DNA of 64,000 bases from Clostridium nigeriense (GTDB taxonomy: Bacteria; Bacillota; Clostridia; Clostridiales; Clostridiaceae). The notes beneath the pieces are model-generated. The model was not told the DNA's origin and did not search any database. It saw only the letters and a list, made by a program, of their open reading frames with translations. The stretch covers positions 2,936,743 through 3,000,742 of the forward strand of contig NZ_LT575472.1 of NCBI RefSeq assembly GCF_900086595.1, read 5' to 3'. This document shows, piece by piece, positions 46,192 to 53,470 of the stretch (position 1 is its first letter; each line of letters opens with the position of its first letter). Made by a program: the position numbers and the translations under genes.

Positions 46192-46417
46192 AATACCCTC
46201 CTAAAAAATATTAAAACAATCATTAACCATATTATTATAATGAAAAGAATCTTCTTTATAAGGTTCTTATTTCACTTTATATCTTATGTTATCTATATCT
46301 TTATTTACAATATTATACTTTTTGGTAAATAAAGTAAAGATATATTGTTTTTAGTAGATGCTTTTCTACATATCATAAAAAAGTGCATCTATATAATTTC
46401 CTAAAGAGTAAAAAAAG
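46192..46417. other. AT-rich gap upstream of the nuclease gene
   Basis: Holds the nuclease ribosome site (AGGAGGG) and AT-rich sequence. No gene seen. Confidence 0.4.
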
Positions 46418-46447
46418 AAAAACACTAGACGTTAGCCTAGTGTTTTT
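46418..46447 (-). terminator. Original rnpB terminator, displaced by the mobile element
   Basis: Perfect 11-bp arms AAAAACACTAG / CTAGTGTTTTT, then a long T run on the minus strand. It lies six bases from the 30-bp repeat that copies the rnpB 3' end, exactly where the rnpB terminator stood before insertion. Confidence 0.8.
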
Positions 46448-46453
46448 CATGTA

Positions 46454-46483
46454 CGAGATAAGCCGTAAGCGGAGTTCTGTATT
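46454..46483. repeat. Attachment site copy (attL), rnpB 3' end duplicate
   Basis: 30 bp starting CGAGATAAGCCGTAAGC and ending GGAGTTCTGTATT, identical to 53472-53501 inside rnpB. Left boundary of the integrated element. Confidence 0.9.
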
Positions 46484-46903
46484 TTCACAGTCTCTCCTAC
46501 TGTATTTATCTCATTCTAACTATACAAGTCTTCCTTTAGGAAGTAGTCTTTTTCATATCTTTTCTACGATTATACTACTATCTTCCCCCTATTGTCAACT
46601 ATCCCTCGTACATATTTGCTATATACTCTACTTTCTGTATAGTCACTTTTAATACATACATATAAACGTCCTCTCTGGTATTTTTTAGTTTCTAATCCCC
46701 TCTCTAACAGCTTTTAAAATTTGAACGTAGACCAAAGCTAATATAAGTTAGACTTTAAAGAAGTTGAAGTCTTAGGAAGCAACACAGGGCAACTAATAGG
46801 AACAGTTTAAGGCTGAGACAGTACAAAAATAATATGTAAATTTTTTAGGCACTAACTGCGGGGCTGAAATAGGGGGTACTTGGGGAGGTGAGGGGGTGAC
46901 ATT
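46484..46903. other. Left end of the element, noncoding
   Basis: 420 bases. A hairpin CTTCC ttta GGAAG then TAGTCTTTTTC (about 46530-46555) looks like a terminator. The last 60 bases have G-rich runs (GGGGCTGAAATAGGGGG, GGGGAGGTGAGGGGG). No convincing gene. Confidence 0.4.
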
Positions 46904-47125
46904 ATGGGCACTAGCAGGAGACAGCCAACAGATCAACTAGAGGATCAACAGGAGCAGAGAGAACAGCAAGAGAGAACAAGAGAAGAGAACAACAAAACAA
47001 CAACAGATAATAGAACAGCAAGAGCAGAAGGAGCAGGAGGAACCACAGAGGGAACTAACCACAGAACTACTACAACACTACTACACAGTTTATTAGCCCA
47101 GATAATAGAAGTTATAGAGGAATAA
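46904..47125 (+). CDS. Small low-complexity Gln/Glu/Arg/Thr-rich protein
   Basis: 73 residues. AGGTGAGGGGGTGAC precedes ATG 46904. Residues 1-58 are almost only R, E, Q, T, N, G and D; the end LLHSLLAQIIEVIEE could be an amphipathic helix. No family recognised. It could be a spurious frame in repetitive sequence, but the strong ribosome site supports it. Confidence 0.45.
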   Translation: MGTSRRQPTDQLEDQQEQREQQERTREENNKTTTDNRTARAEGAGGTTEGTNHRTTTTLLHSLLAQIIEVIEE

Positions 47126-47427
47126 AAGACAGGAGCCACAAGAGCCCACATAGCCACTATATAACGTTATATAAAGTTGTTATGGCGTTCCTGCTGTTAT
47201 GGATCATAAATTACAGGTACATTAAAACATAGCGCCCAGAACTTGAATAATAGTCCCCTACTGTTAAAGAGCCCCCAGTTCAAAAATAGCCCCCCTTATA
47301 AAAAAGTGGCTCATAACTTAAAAGTTTTGAACTATCTATTGACAAAAGAACAGCGTTACCATATAATCAGTATCAAGAATAGATCAAAACTTAGGATCAA
47401 AAATAAATCGAAAGAAGAGGTAATAAA
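47126..47427. promoter_or_regulatory. Resolvase promoter and operator-like repeats
   Basis: Perfect consensus promoter TTGACA (47339-47344), 17 bp, TATAAT (47362-47367). Just upstream, AGTTCAAAA (47277-47285) and TTTTGAACT (47325-47333) form a 9-bp inverted repeat. Two rough direct repeats with CCCAG...AATAG.CCCC occur at about 47231-47257 and 47270-47297. Confidence 0.7.
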
Positions 47428-48015
47428 ATGGCAATATACGGATATGCAAGAGTAAGTACAGCAGGACAAAAAGACGGGAACAGCTTAGAGGTTCAAGAGA
47501 GAGCGTTAAAAGAGGCAGGAGCCACAGAAATATATAGCGAAAGCTACACAGGAACAAAGAAAGATAGACCAATACTAAATGAACTATTAGAAAAGTTACA
47601 AGCTGGAGACACATTGGCAGTAACTAAATTAGATCGTATGGCTAGAAGTGCTATAGCTGGGGCAGAATTAGTGCAGGAACTATTAGACAGGGGTATTAAA
47701 GTTTATATACTTAATATGGGTATGCTTGACAATACCCCAGCTAGTAAGTTAGTAAGACAAATATTTTTTGCGTTTGCTGAATTTGAAAGAGATATGATCG
47801 TTGAGAGAACACAAGAGGGAAAAGCTATAGCTAAGACAAAAGAAGGTTTTAGAGAAGGTAGACCACAGAAATATAGTAAGGTACAACTAGATCACGCTAT
47901 GGAGTTAAGAAAGACGCATAGCATTAAGCAGGTGGCACAAATGACAGGAATATCAGAGGCAACTATCAAAAGAGAACAAGCAAAAAGAAAAAGTATGAAT
48001 AATATAGAAGGATAA
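47428..48015 (+). CDS. Serine recombinase/resolvase
   Basis: 195 residues of the TnpR/Pin type. Catalytic Ser10 is in [11 protein letters not shown]; the arginine motif KLDRMARS and the [16 protein letters not shown] long helix follow; a C-terminal HTH ([23 protein letters not shown]) binds DNA. AGAGG precedes ATG 47428, under the consensus promoter. In an element that already has a tyrosine integrase it may resolve multimers or invert DNA. A terminator follows directly. Confidence 0.92.
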   Translation: MAIYGYARVSTAGQKDGNSLEVQERALKEAGATEIYSESYTGTKKDRPILNELLEKLQAGDTLAVTKLDRMARSAIAGAELVQELLDRGIKVYILNMGMLDNTPASKLVRQIFFAFAEFERDMIVERTQEGKAIAKTKEGFREGRPQKYSKVQLDHAMELRKTHSIKQVAQMTGISEATIKREQAKRKSMNNIEG

Positions 48016-48017
48016 TC

Positions 48018-48047
48018 AGAAGAGGAACAAAGCCTCTTCTTTTTTTT
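48018..48047 (+). terminator. Resolvase terminator
   Basis: AGAAGAGG / CCTCTTCT then TTTTTTTT. Confidence 0.9.
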
Positions 48048-48450
48048 GTTTATGCTACAGTTGGAAACAAAATAACTACATAACTACTACACTCCTGCTA
48101 CACATATACACGCCCACGCCTGCTACATAAAGAAACCCCCTAACCCCCTATTTTCGGCACTTCTACCGTTTATATAACGTGCAGGCAGGTATACAAGCTA
48201 CTACTATGCTACTGTTGAAACAACCCCACGGAAAAGGAAAAGAAATGTACTACAGTAGCTAACACTACTACTAACAGCTATTAGAAGAGGCTATAGAAAA
48301 AAACTTTAAAACATTACGCTTATTACTTAAAAAACTTAACAACAGTTATATAGGTATATGGAAAGGTGGTTCCTGCCACCCCTTCCAAATGAGTTTAAAG
48401 CTGAAACAACAGCAATTATAGAGGACACCGTAGTACATTACTATACTATT
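48048..48450. other. Noncoding stretch in the element with short repeats
   Basis: About 400 bases. ATGCTACAGTTGGAAACAA (48052-) and ATGCTACTGTTGAAACAA (48207-) are near direct repeats about 155 bp apart. ACTACTAC-type short repeats follow each. GGTGG ttcctg CCACC is a small hairpin near 48365. An origin or regulatory site is possible; no gene seen. Confidence 0.4.
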
Positions 48451-48484
48451 CCCAGCCAACACCCAGTGCTGGGACTTCTTTTTA
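48451..48484 (+). terminator. Intrinsic terminator before the XRE gene
   Basis: CCCAGC / GCTGGG (48451-48456 / 48468-48473) then ACTTCTTTTT. It ends 22 bases before ATG 48507, so it may attenuate the following operon. Confidence 0.6.
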
Positions 48485-48506
48485 ACTAAAATACAGGGGG
48501 TATAAA

Positions 48507-48782
48507 ATGATATATTCAGATAATACATATATTTTATTACTGAGGGTTCTACAAAGGTATACAGGTCATACAGTTGGAGAACTAGCAGAACAATTGGGAG
48601 TTAGTGGGGCTTACGTTTCAATGATGATACACGGTACCAGAGGGATAACAACTCCATTTAAAAACAAATTAGTAGAGTTATCAGAGCACTACTTGGGTAA
48701 GGGATCAACTGAGATAATACTTTTATCCTTGAACGTTATAGACACCCACTTAAAAACAAAGGGGGCACCAGATGAAAACTAG
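48507..48782 (+). CDS. Small XRE-like helix-turn-helix regulator
   Basis: 91 residues. The HTH is HTVGELAEQLGVSGAYVSMMIHGTRGITTPFKNKLVELS. ACAGGGGG precedes the ATG. It overlaps the TerS-like gene by 11 bases, so they are coupled. Likely element regulator; its target is unknown. Confidence 0.75.
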   Translation: MIYSDNTYILLLRVLQRYTGHTVGELAEQLGVSGAYVSMMIHGTRGITTPFKNKLVELSEHYLGKGSTEIILLSLNVIDTHLKTKGAPDEN

Positions 48783-49473
48783 ATTAGAACTTATAGAACA
48801 AAGAGAGAAATTAGCCCAACAGCTAGACAGCGACACTATTAAAATGCTGGACGCCTATGTTATGAAAGACGTTCTAGGACTTAATAACGACGAGGTAGCT
48901 AATATAGCTGGAAAGTCAAGGGCAACGTTACATAGGCTATTAAAGGAGCCAGTAGCTAGTGAATACGTTGAAGTATTACAACAGATTAGAGAATTAGACA
49001 AGGAGAACTTAGGGTCTGAGGCTGAGGAGATAAACGCACTACAGGCATTCAATAGTATTAAGAAAGTTCTTTTTACTAAGGCATTAGCAGGAGAGGCTAA
49101 GGCAATAGACCTATTGTTAAAACACCATAACGTATTAAGTACTATAGAAGAACAGCAGGTAAAGGAACTACAGGCTTGGGAGGCTACACAGGAGAACGTT
49201 CAAAAGCTAATCAATGAACTGGATCAAGCTAGACAGTATGATCTAAGAACACAGGGCTATATATTCAGTGCACCCGACGACACAGCCGACTATATAACAG
49301 CGTTTATAGACTTCTTAGGGCTTTTATATACTATGATACTAGAAACACCTACAGACGCCTTAAACACCGATAAGAGGCAGGAAGTAAAAAGGTTCTACTA
49401 TGAACTTACAAGCACAGTAAAAACGCTATTAGAAGGCTATGGCGTTAGTGCTAACAGGATAACAACAATATAA
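48772..49473 (+). CDS. Phage terminase small subunit-like HTH protein
   Basis: 233 residues. An N-terminal HTH (DVLGLNNDEVANIAGKSRATLHRLLKEP) and FTKALAGEAKAIDLLLKHHNVLS resemble small-terminase and phBC6A51-type proteins, which pick phage DNA for packaging. The rest is alpha-helical without a known mark. The similarity is by pattern and weak; another DNA-binding role is possible. Coupled to the XRE gene. Confidence 0.45.
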   Translation: MKTRLELIEQREKLAQQLDSDTIKMLDAYVMKDVLGLNNDEVANIAGKSRATLHRLLKEPVASEYVEVLQQIRELDKENLGSEAEEINALQAFNSIKKVLFTKALAGEAKAIDLLLKHHNVLSTIEEQQVKELQAWEATQENVQKLINELDQARQYDLRTQGYIFSAPDDTADYITAFIDFLGLLYTMILETPTDALNTDKRQEVKRFYYELTSTVKTLLEGYGVSANRITTI

Positions 49474-49496
49474 AAAGAAAGAGGAGATCAGATAAT

Positions 49497-50108
49497 ATGG
49501 AAAATATAAAAGAGATTAAAGCAAATAGAAAGAGTATATTAGACGCCTTAGAGGTTATCAGTAATAAGGTGGCTGATTATGACACAAAACAAATAGAGGT
49601 TATAGCGTTAATAGATCAGCACAGCACTAAGGTAGCAGAGTTAGAAAGAGAATATAAAGTTACAGGGGCTATAGGTAATATAGATCGAAACTTAGAAGTA
49701 GCTGAGGAACTAGAAAAGGTTAAAGCAGATTTAAACAGATTAGAAAAAGCCTTAGAACAAGTAAGGACAGGACGTATAGCTTATATTAAAAGCAACCTAG
49801 AAACACTATACCCAGTTATTAAAGAGTACCACGCTGTTATTAATACAGAACTAGAGGAACTACACATTAAAGGTAAGGAAGAACTAGAAAAGCTACATAA
49901 AAAGCTAGAGGCTGAAAGAGTTAGAAAGGTATCAGAATTAGAAGAGGTTAAGGCTGTATGGAATGTATTAGGTGGAATTATCCCAGCCCCAGAGGTTAAT
50001 AAACATAATGAGAGGATCAACCACCAAACAGTATTTAACTTATATTACATAAACCCACAAGACGGGACTATTAATAAGCTATTGAACCAACTTAAAGGGT
50101 TATCTTAG
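49497..50108 (+). CDS. Coiled-coil hypothetical protein
   Basis: 203 residues, long heptad stretches rich in Glu, Lys and Leu between residues 5 and 160 (EELEKVKADLNRLEKALEQ, KGKEELEKLHKKLEAERVRK). The last 40 residues are globular-looking (VFNLYYINPQDGTINKLLNQLKGL). Ribosome site GAGGAGATC. Function unknown; last gene of the rightward operon. Confidence 0.7.
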   Translation: MENIKEIKANRKSILDALEVISNKVADYDTKQIEVIALIDQHSTKVAELEREYKVTGAIGNIDRNLEVAEELEKVKADLNRLEKALEQVRTGRIAYIKSNLETLYPVIKEYHAVINTELEELHIKGKEELEKLHKKLEAERVRKVSELEEVKAVWNVLGGIIPAPEVNKHNERINHQTVFNLYYINPQDGTINKLLNQLKGLS

Positions 50109-50122
50109 AAACATTAGAGTTT

Positions 50123-50153
50123 AGAGGTGGACTTAACAGTCTGCCTCTTTTTC
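50123..50153 (+). terminator. Terminator of the rightward operon
   Basis: AGAGG ... CCTCT with inner ACT / AGT, then TTTTTCT. Confidence 0.75.
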
Positions 50154-50154
50154 T

Positions 50155-50330
50155 ATTTGAAACAATAGTAGTGATGTACTCCAGCCACTCCATATGTGGT
50201 TTACCTATCTATCATACTATATATTTTGTTTTATAAGATAGTAACTACTTCTATGTCGTTTATATCATTGTTCCGAAGGAACTATATTCTCTTTATTACT
50301 TTTCTATGTAGTACTAAGCTATCTATTTTG
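50155..50330. other. Noncoding stretch left of the iteron-like repeats
   Basis: AT-rich, no gene or clear structure. Confidence 0.3.
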
Positions 50331-50392
50331 GAGGGCTTTTTTGGGTCTTGGAGCAGGGCTTTTTTGGGTGCTCGAGCAGGGCTTTTTTGTCC
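50331..50392. repeat. Three iteron-like direct repeats
   Basis: GGAGGGCTTTTTTGGG, GAGCAGGGCTTTTTTGGG and GAGCAGGGCTTTTTTG at 50330, 50351 and 50374. The last two are 23 bp apart. They lie 70 bases from the 3' end of the Rep-like gene. An origin iteron role is inferred from shape and place. Confidence 0.55.
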
Positions 50393-50431
50393 ACTATGTA
50401 ATCATTTTTAACATACCCTACCAACCACAAC

Positions 50432-50457
50432 AAAAAAGAGAGCCTTTTATGGCTCCC
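50432..50457 (-). terminator. Terminator of the Rep-like gene
   Basis: On the minus strand GGGAGCC / GGCTCTC with a 6-nt loop, then TTTTTT. Confidence 0.8.
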
Positions 50458-50460
50458 GTC

Positions 50461-51282
50461 TTATATGTACATATCTGCAACAACAAACTCTTTTTCTTGT
50501 CTACTTACTTCTTCTGTTTCTTCTGCTGTCATAATATCTGGCTGTGGCACCTGCTCTGTTATGTAACCATTAGCAACGTCCTCAACTAGTTGTAAATACT
50601 CGGGGTGAATACTGATCATATTAACAGTTTTAGGGGTTGCCTTTAATGTCTCAGTGTTGTAATGGGTGCTTTCTACTTGTCTAACCTGTATTAGCCTCAT
50701 ATCTTGCAACAACCCCAATATTGCACACATTGCTTTAGTGCTTGTTTGGCTCATTCCTACTTTGTTTAGTAAGTAGTTATATGTTACCTGTCTTTCTATA
50801 TACTTGCCCGTATTCTTGTCCTTTAGAGTATACAGCAGAGTTATAAATGTCTTAATAACATCTCTCCTAGTGGTTACTAACATCTTATAGAGTACGTTAG
50901 ACGGTATTAATACATAGTATCTACTGCTAATCTTGCTCATTAACTGTATGTATAGTTCTCCATTCTCTGTAGCAAATGAATTAACTATATTTATCTCCGT
51001 ACCCTTAAATACGTTCTGCAACTTCTTAATGTTTATTATATACCTGCTTAGTGTCTTAGTAGATATATTATATTTACTTGCTATTGTTTTGGTGTCTTGC
51101 TTGAAGTCGTTCAAGTTTATATATCTATGTTGCTCCTTATCTCCACGTCTACTCTCTAACAGTGCCAGTGCATATGCTCTAGCGTCATACTCTTTATTCT
51201 TAATAAGTTCTGGGTGTGATGGTACTGGTACGTTATATACCTTCTCTGTATTTTCTCTTACCTCACTTATTTCTCTATTCAT
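50461..51282 (-). CDS. Winged-helix replication initiator-like protein
   Basis: 273 residues. Two predicted winged-helix units: DTKTIASKYNISTKTLSRYIINIKKLQN and NYLLNKVGMSQTSTKAMCAILGLLQDMRLIQV, separated by a beta-rich stretch. This double-winged-helix layout is common in plasmid Rep proteins and DnaD-like loaders. GGAGG precedes ATG 51282. The iteron-like repeats behind it support a replication role; regulator is the alternative. Confidence 0.45.
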   Translation of the reverse strand: MNREISEVRENTEKVYNVPVPSHPELIKNKEYDARAYALALLESRRGDKEQHRYINLNDFKQDTKTIASKYNISTKTLSRYIINIKKLQNVFKGTEINIVNSFATENGELYIQLMSKISSRYYVLIPSNVLYKMLVTTRRDVIKTFITLLYTLKDKNTGKYIERQVTYNYLLNKVGMSQTSTKAMCAILGLLQDMRLIQVRQVESTHYNTETLKATPKTVNMISIHPEYLQLVEDVANGYITEQVPQPDIMTAEETEEVSRQEKEFVVADMYI

Positions 51283-51432
51283 AATTAGTCCTCCTATTGT
51301 TTATAATATAAGAAGAGGAACCAGCTTTAATACTAGTCCCTACCGTTCAGACATATACTCCAGCAACATCACTGGTTTACACTACTAATACGTAAATCGT
51401 TAGAGAATTTGTGACACCCATATAAAAATAGA

Positions 51433-51453
51433 CCAGCATTACTGCTGATCCTC
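51433..51453 (-). terminator. Terminator of the zinc-ribbon gene
   Basis: On the minus strand GATCAGCA / TGCTGGTC, then CTATTTTTA. Confidence 0.65.
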
Positions 51454-51734
51454 TAATATAATCTTTTATTTTTTAGTAGTCCTACTGTTGTCCATTGATA
51501 TTTACAACTCTTGCATTTATTTTTATACTCTTTTCCCGTGAATAGTCCAGCTATCATCATTCCTAGACCTATAAAGATCATAGGTACTCCGATAACTGCT
51601 CCTATTATTGTTATTGAGAATATAGCACCCGTTCCTGCTAGTCTAGCACCATTATGACTTAACTTATGTTCTGATACTGTAGCCATACTACTACAGTTTG
51701 GACACTTAATACCTTTAGTTGTTAGTTTCTTCAT
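51453..51734 (-). CDS. Zinc-ribbon membrane protein
   Basis: 93 residues. An N-terminal CPNC and a C-terminal CKSC make one split zinc ribbon. Between them are two helices (GTGAIFSITIIGAVIGVPMIFIG, LGMMIAGLF). Unknown function; common in phages and plasmids of Firmicutes. Promoter on the minus strand: TTTACA (51783-51788), 16 bp, TAAAAT (51761-51766). AGGAGTG before ATG. Confidence 0.65.
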   Translation of the reverse strand: MKKLTTKGIKCPNCSSMATVSEHKLSHNGARLAGTGAIFSITIIGAVIGVPMIFIGLGMMIAGLFTGKEYKNKCKSCKYQWTTVGLLKNKRLY

Positions 51735-51800
51735 TGTTTCATCACTCCTATATCAAGTTAATTTTATGTTGACTATTATAATTGTAAAGTTAGTATTGAC

Positions 51801-51829
51801 TTTACTTTACAGTAGCGTAGCGTTATAAT
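51801..51829 (+). promoter_or_regulatory. Promoter of the candidate noncoding RNA
   Basis: TTTACT (51801-51806), 17 bp, TATAAT (51824-51829). It points right, away from the zinc-ribbon gene; no open frame follows before the terminator at 52271. Confidence 0.7.
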
Positions 51830-51835
51830 ACCGAG

Positions 51836-52306
51836 GCACGTGGACACGTTCTGAGCGAATATAATAAGCCCTAAGAAATTACTCTTAGGACATTGTTAAT
51901 ACCGAGTATACGCATTGTATCCCTCACTCAACACCTTAGTTATAGTTAAGCCTTTACCACTTTATAAACTGTTGCCCTATAAAGTGTAACTGTGACTTAA
52001 CTCCCGTACTTTCGTACCAGTTCCCTAAAACAACCCATATAATTTGTTAATCGGTCATATGTACCCGACTAAGGATATAGCTTTATAACTAAGGTAATTA
52101 AACTATACCCCATAGATTTTCTGCGTTGGCTCTATGTAACCACTAGAATTATTTATAGTCAGTCCAGTGCATAGCTGACTTATATAACCCCTTTACAACA
52201 GCATTGCCTTGCTGTAGAATAAAGATAGTTATTACATATTCAGTTTTAGTCGGTTGGGTATGTTAACTGCGAGGGCTAGGTTTGCCGACCTACCCTCTTT
52301 TTCTTT
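51836..52306 (+). ncRNA. Candidate large structured noncoding RNA (~470 nt)
   Basis: It begins after a good promoter and ends at an intrinsic terminator, with no gene inside. Hairpins seen: ACGTG/CACGT (51838-51849), CCTAAGA/TCTTAGG (51870-51889), AGTTAAG/CTTAACT (51944-52002) enclosing ACTTTAT/ATAAAGT, GTAC/GTAC (52006-52017), CATAGA/TCTATG (52111-52136), AGTCAG/CTGACT (52157-52180), ACAGC/GCTGT (52198-52215), and a long-range CCGACTAA/TTAGTCGG (52065-52072 / 52246-52253). Size and mobile context recall large ornate phage and element RNAs such as ROOL or GOLLD, but I cannot match it to either. Confidence 0.65.
52271..52306 (+). terminator. Terminator of the candidate ncRNA
   Basis: GAGGG ct AGGT ttgccg ACCT a CCCTC then TTTTTCTTT. 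The T run exists only on the plus strand, so it serves the RNA rather than the convergent integrase. Confidence 0.85.
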
Positions 52307-52308
52307 AT

Positions 52309-53313
52309 CTATCTTATCCTTGTTTTTAATCTTGTTCCCTTTACTTGCTTAATACTATTAGCAAACTCCTCAACATCTGCTGTTAAGTCTCTTGGGTACA
52401 TCTTTGAATAATGTGCTATTAGGTTAGGTGTACTATGCTGTACTAAATGCATTATCTTAGGTATTGGCACACCTTGTAACACTAATGACTTTATATAAAA
52501 ACGTCTAAATGAGTGCATACCTGTTCTAGTAACTCCTCTACTGTTGTTGTATTCTCTAAAATACTTGTCCAACTTCTTAACCGTTAATTGCTCCCCATAA
52601 GCATTACATAAAAGTGGCAACTCATTTACATCAATGTCCTGTTCCTCATTCTGTAATCTTATCTTTATATACTTTTTTACTATAGGTAGTAAATGAGTTG
52701 GTAGTGGTACTACGTGAGGCTTACCGTTCTTTGTATGCCTAAAAAATAAAAGCTGATTTTCTAGGTCTACATCACCTATCCTAATGTCTATAATTGTTCT
52801 TGCCCTACAACCAGTAAAAACAAATATATTAGTAGCTACCCAAGTCATATACATACTGAAACGTATTTCTGATATAATTGGTTCTTTTAGTAATGCTGTT
52901 ATTTCCTCTTGGGTATACATATCTAGTGGAACAGCCTCAGACTTTGGTAACTTAATCTTGTAACTGTTCATATAGTTATTTGACATAGCCCAGTAAAAAA
53001 ACGATCTTATACCTTTCATATTGCTATATACTGTTCTAGGTTTATTACCTCTGATATCTTTACAAAAAGTTTGATACTCTTGTAAGGTATCAAGAGTTAT
53101 TTCAGCTATTAGTGTTTTATGTGGAATGAATTTATAAAAAGACACCATACAGTAATGATATTGCCTTAACGTTTCTGGTCTTAGCCCTCTAGCCTCACAG
53201 TCCTTAATATACAAATCATAAACTTCATCTAGTGTGTAACCCAACCGTATAATGTCTTTTGTAGAAGTGCTATATTCCTTAGTAGAAATGATGCGTTTTT
53301 TCTTTGAATTCAC
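52309..53313 (-). CDS. Tyrosine recombinase/integrase
   Basis: 334 residues from GTG 53313, after GGAGGG. A SAM-like N-terminal domain (residues about 25-115), then the catalytic domain with Arg170 (FTGCRARTII), HSFRR (His267, Arg270), His293 (VQHSTP) and Tyr302 (AHYSKMYP). All catalytic residues are present. It starts about 160 bases from the rnpB junction, the usual int-att arrangement, so it most likely drives integration into rnpB. Confidence 0.93.
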   Translation of the reverse strand: MNSKKKRIISTKEYSTSTKDIIRLGYTLDEVYDLYIKDCEARGLRPETLRQYHYCMVSFYKFIPHKTLIAEITLDTLQEYQTFCKDIRGNKPRTVYSNMKGIRSFFYWAMSNNYMNSYKIKLPKSEAVPLDMYTQEEITALLKEPIISEIRFSMYMTWVATNIFVFTGCRARTIIDIRIGDVDLENQLLFFRHTKNGKPHVVPLPTHLLPIVKKYIKIRLQNEEQDIDVNELPLLCNAYGEQLTVKKLDKYFREYNNSRGVTRTGMHSFRRFYIKSLVLQGVPIPKIMHLVQHSTPNLIAHYSKMYPRDLTADVEEFANSIKQVKGTRLKTRIR

Positions 53314-53470
53314 TGCTTATCCCTCCTTAAATTTGGAGAAAAAGACAACAAAAAAAGAGGAAGTACACTTTAACATTTCTGTTATAGTCTACTTCCCCTT
53401 TTCGGGAATGTTCCCTCGCTGAAAACCTAGTGTTTTCAACGATTAAACAAGTATTAACTTGTATTTTTAC
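53314..53470. promoter_or_regulatory. Integrase-att intergenic region with several inverted repeats
   Basis: GGAAGTA/TACTTCC, CGGGAA/TTCCC, TGAAAAC ctagt GTTTTCA and ACAAGT atta ACTTGT in series. They may be integrase arm sites or replacement terminators for rnpB, whose own terminator is now at 46418. Confidence 0.5.

Noticed and set aside
46383..46652. 89-codon plus-strand frame
   Set aside because: It runs across the old rnpB terminator and the attL repeat, so it was created by the insertion; no ribosome site.
47243..47455. 70-codon plus-strand frame before the resolvase
   Set aside because: It covers the consensus promoter and overlaps the resolvase start in another frame; composition is not protein-like.
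47428..48015. Serine recombinase as the integrase of the element
   Set aside because: It is a small resolvase type without the large C-terminal domain, and a complete tyrosine integrase sits at the rnpB junction.
51836..52306. Group I intron
   Set aside because: GACTA and TATAGTC strings recall the R and S elements, but order and pairing do not fit well, and an own promoter and terminator argue for an independent RNA.
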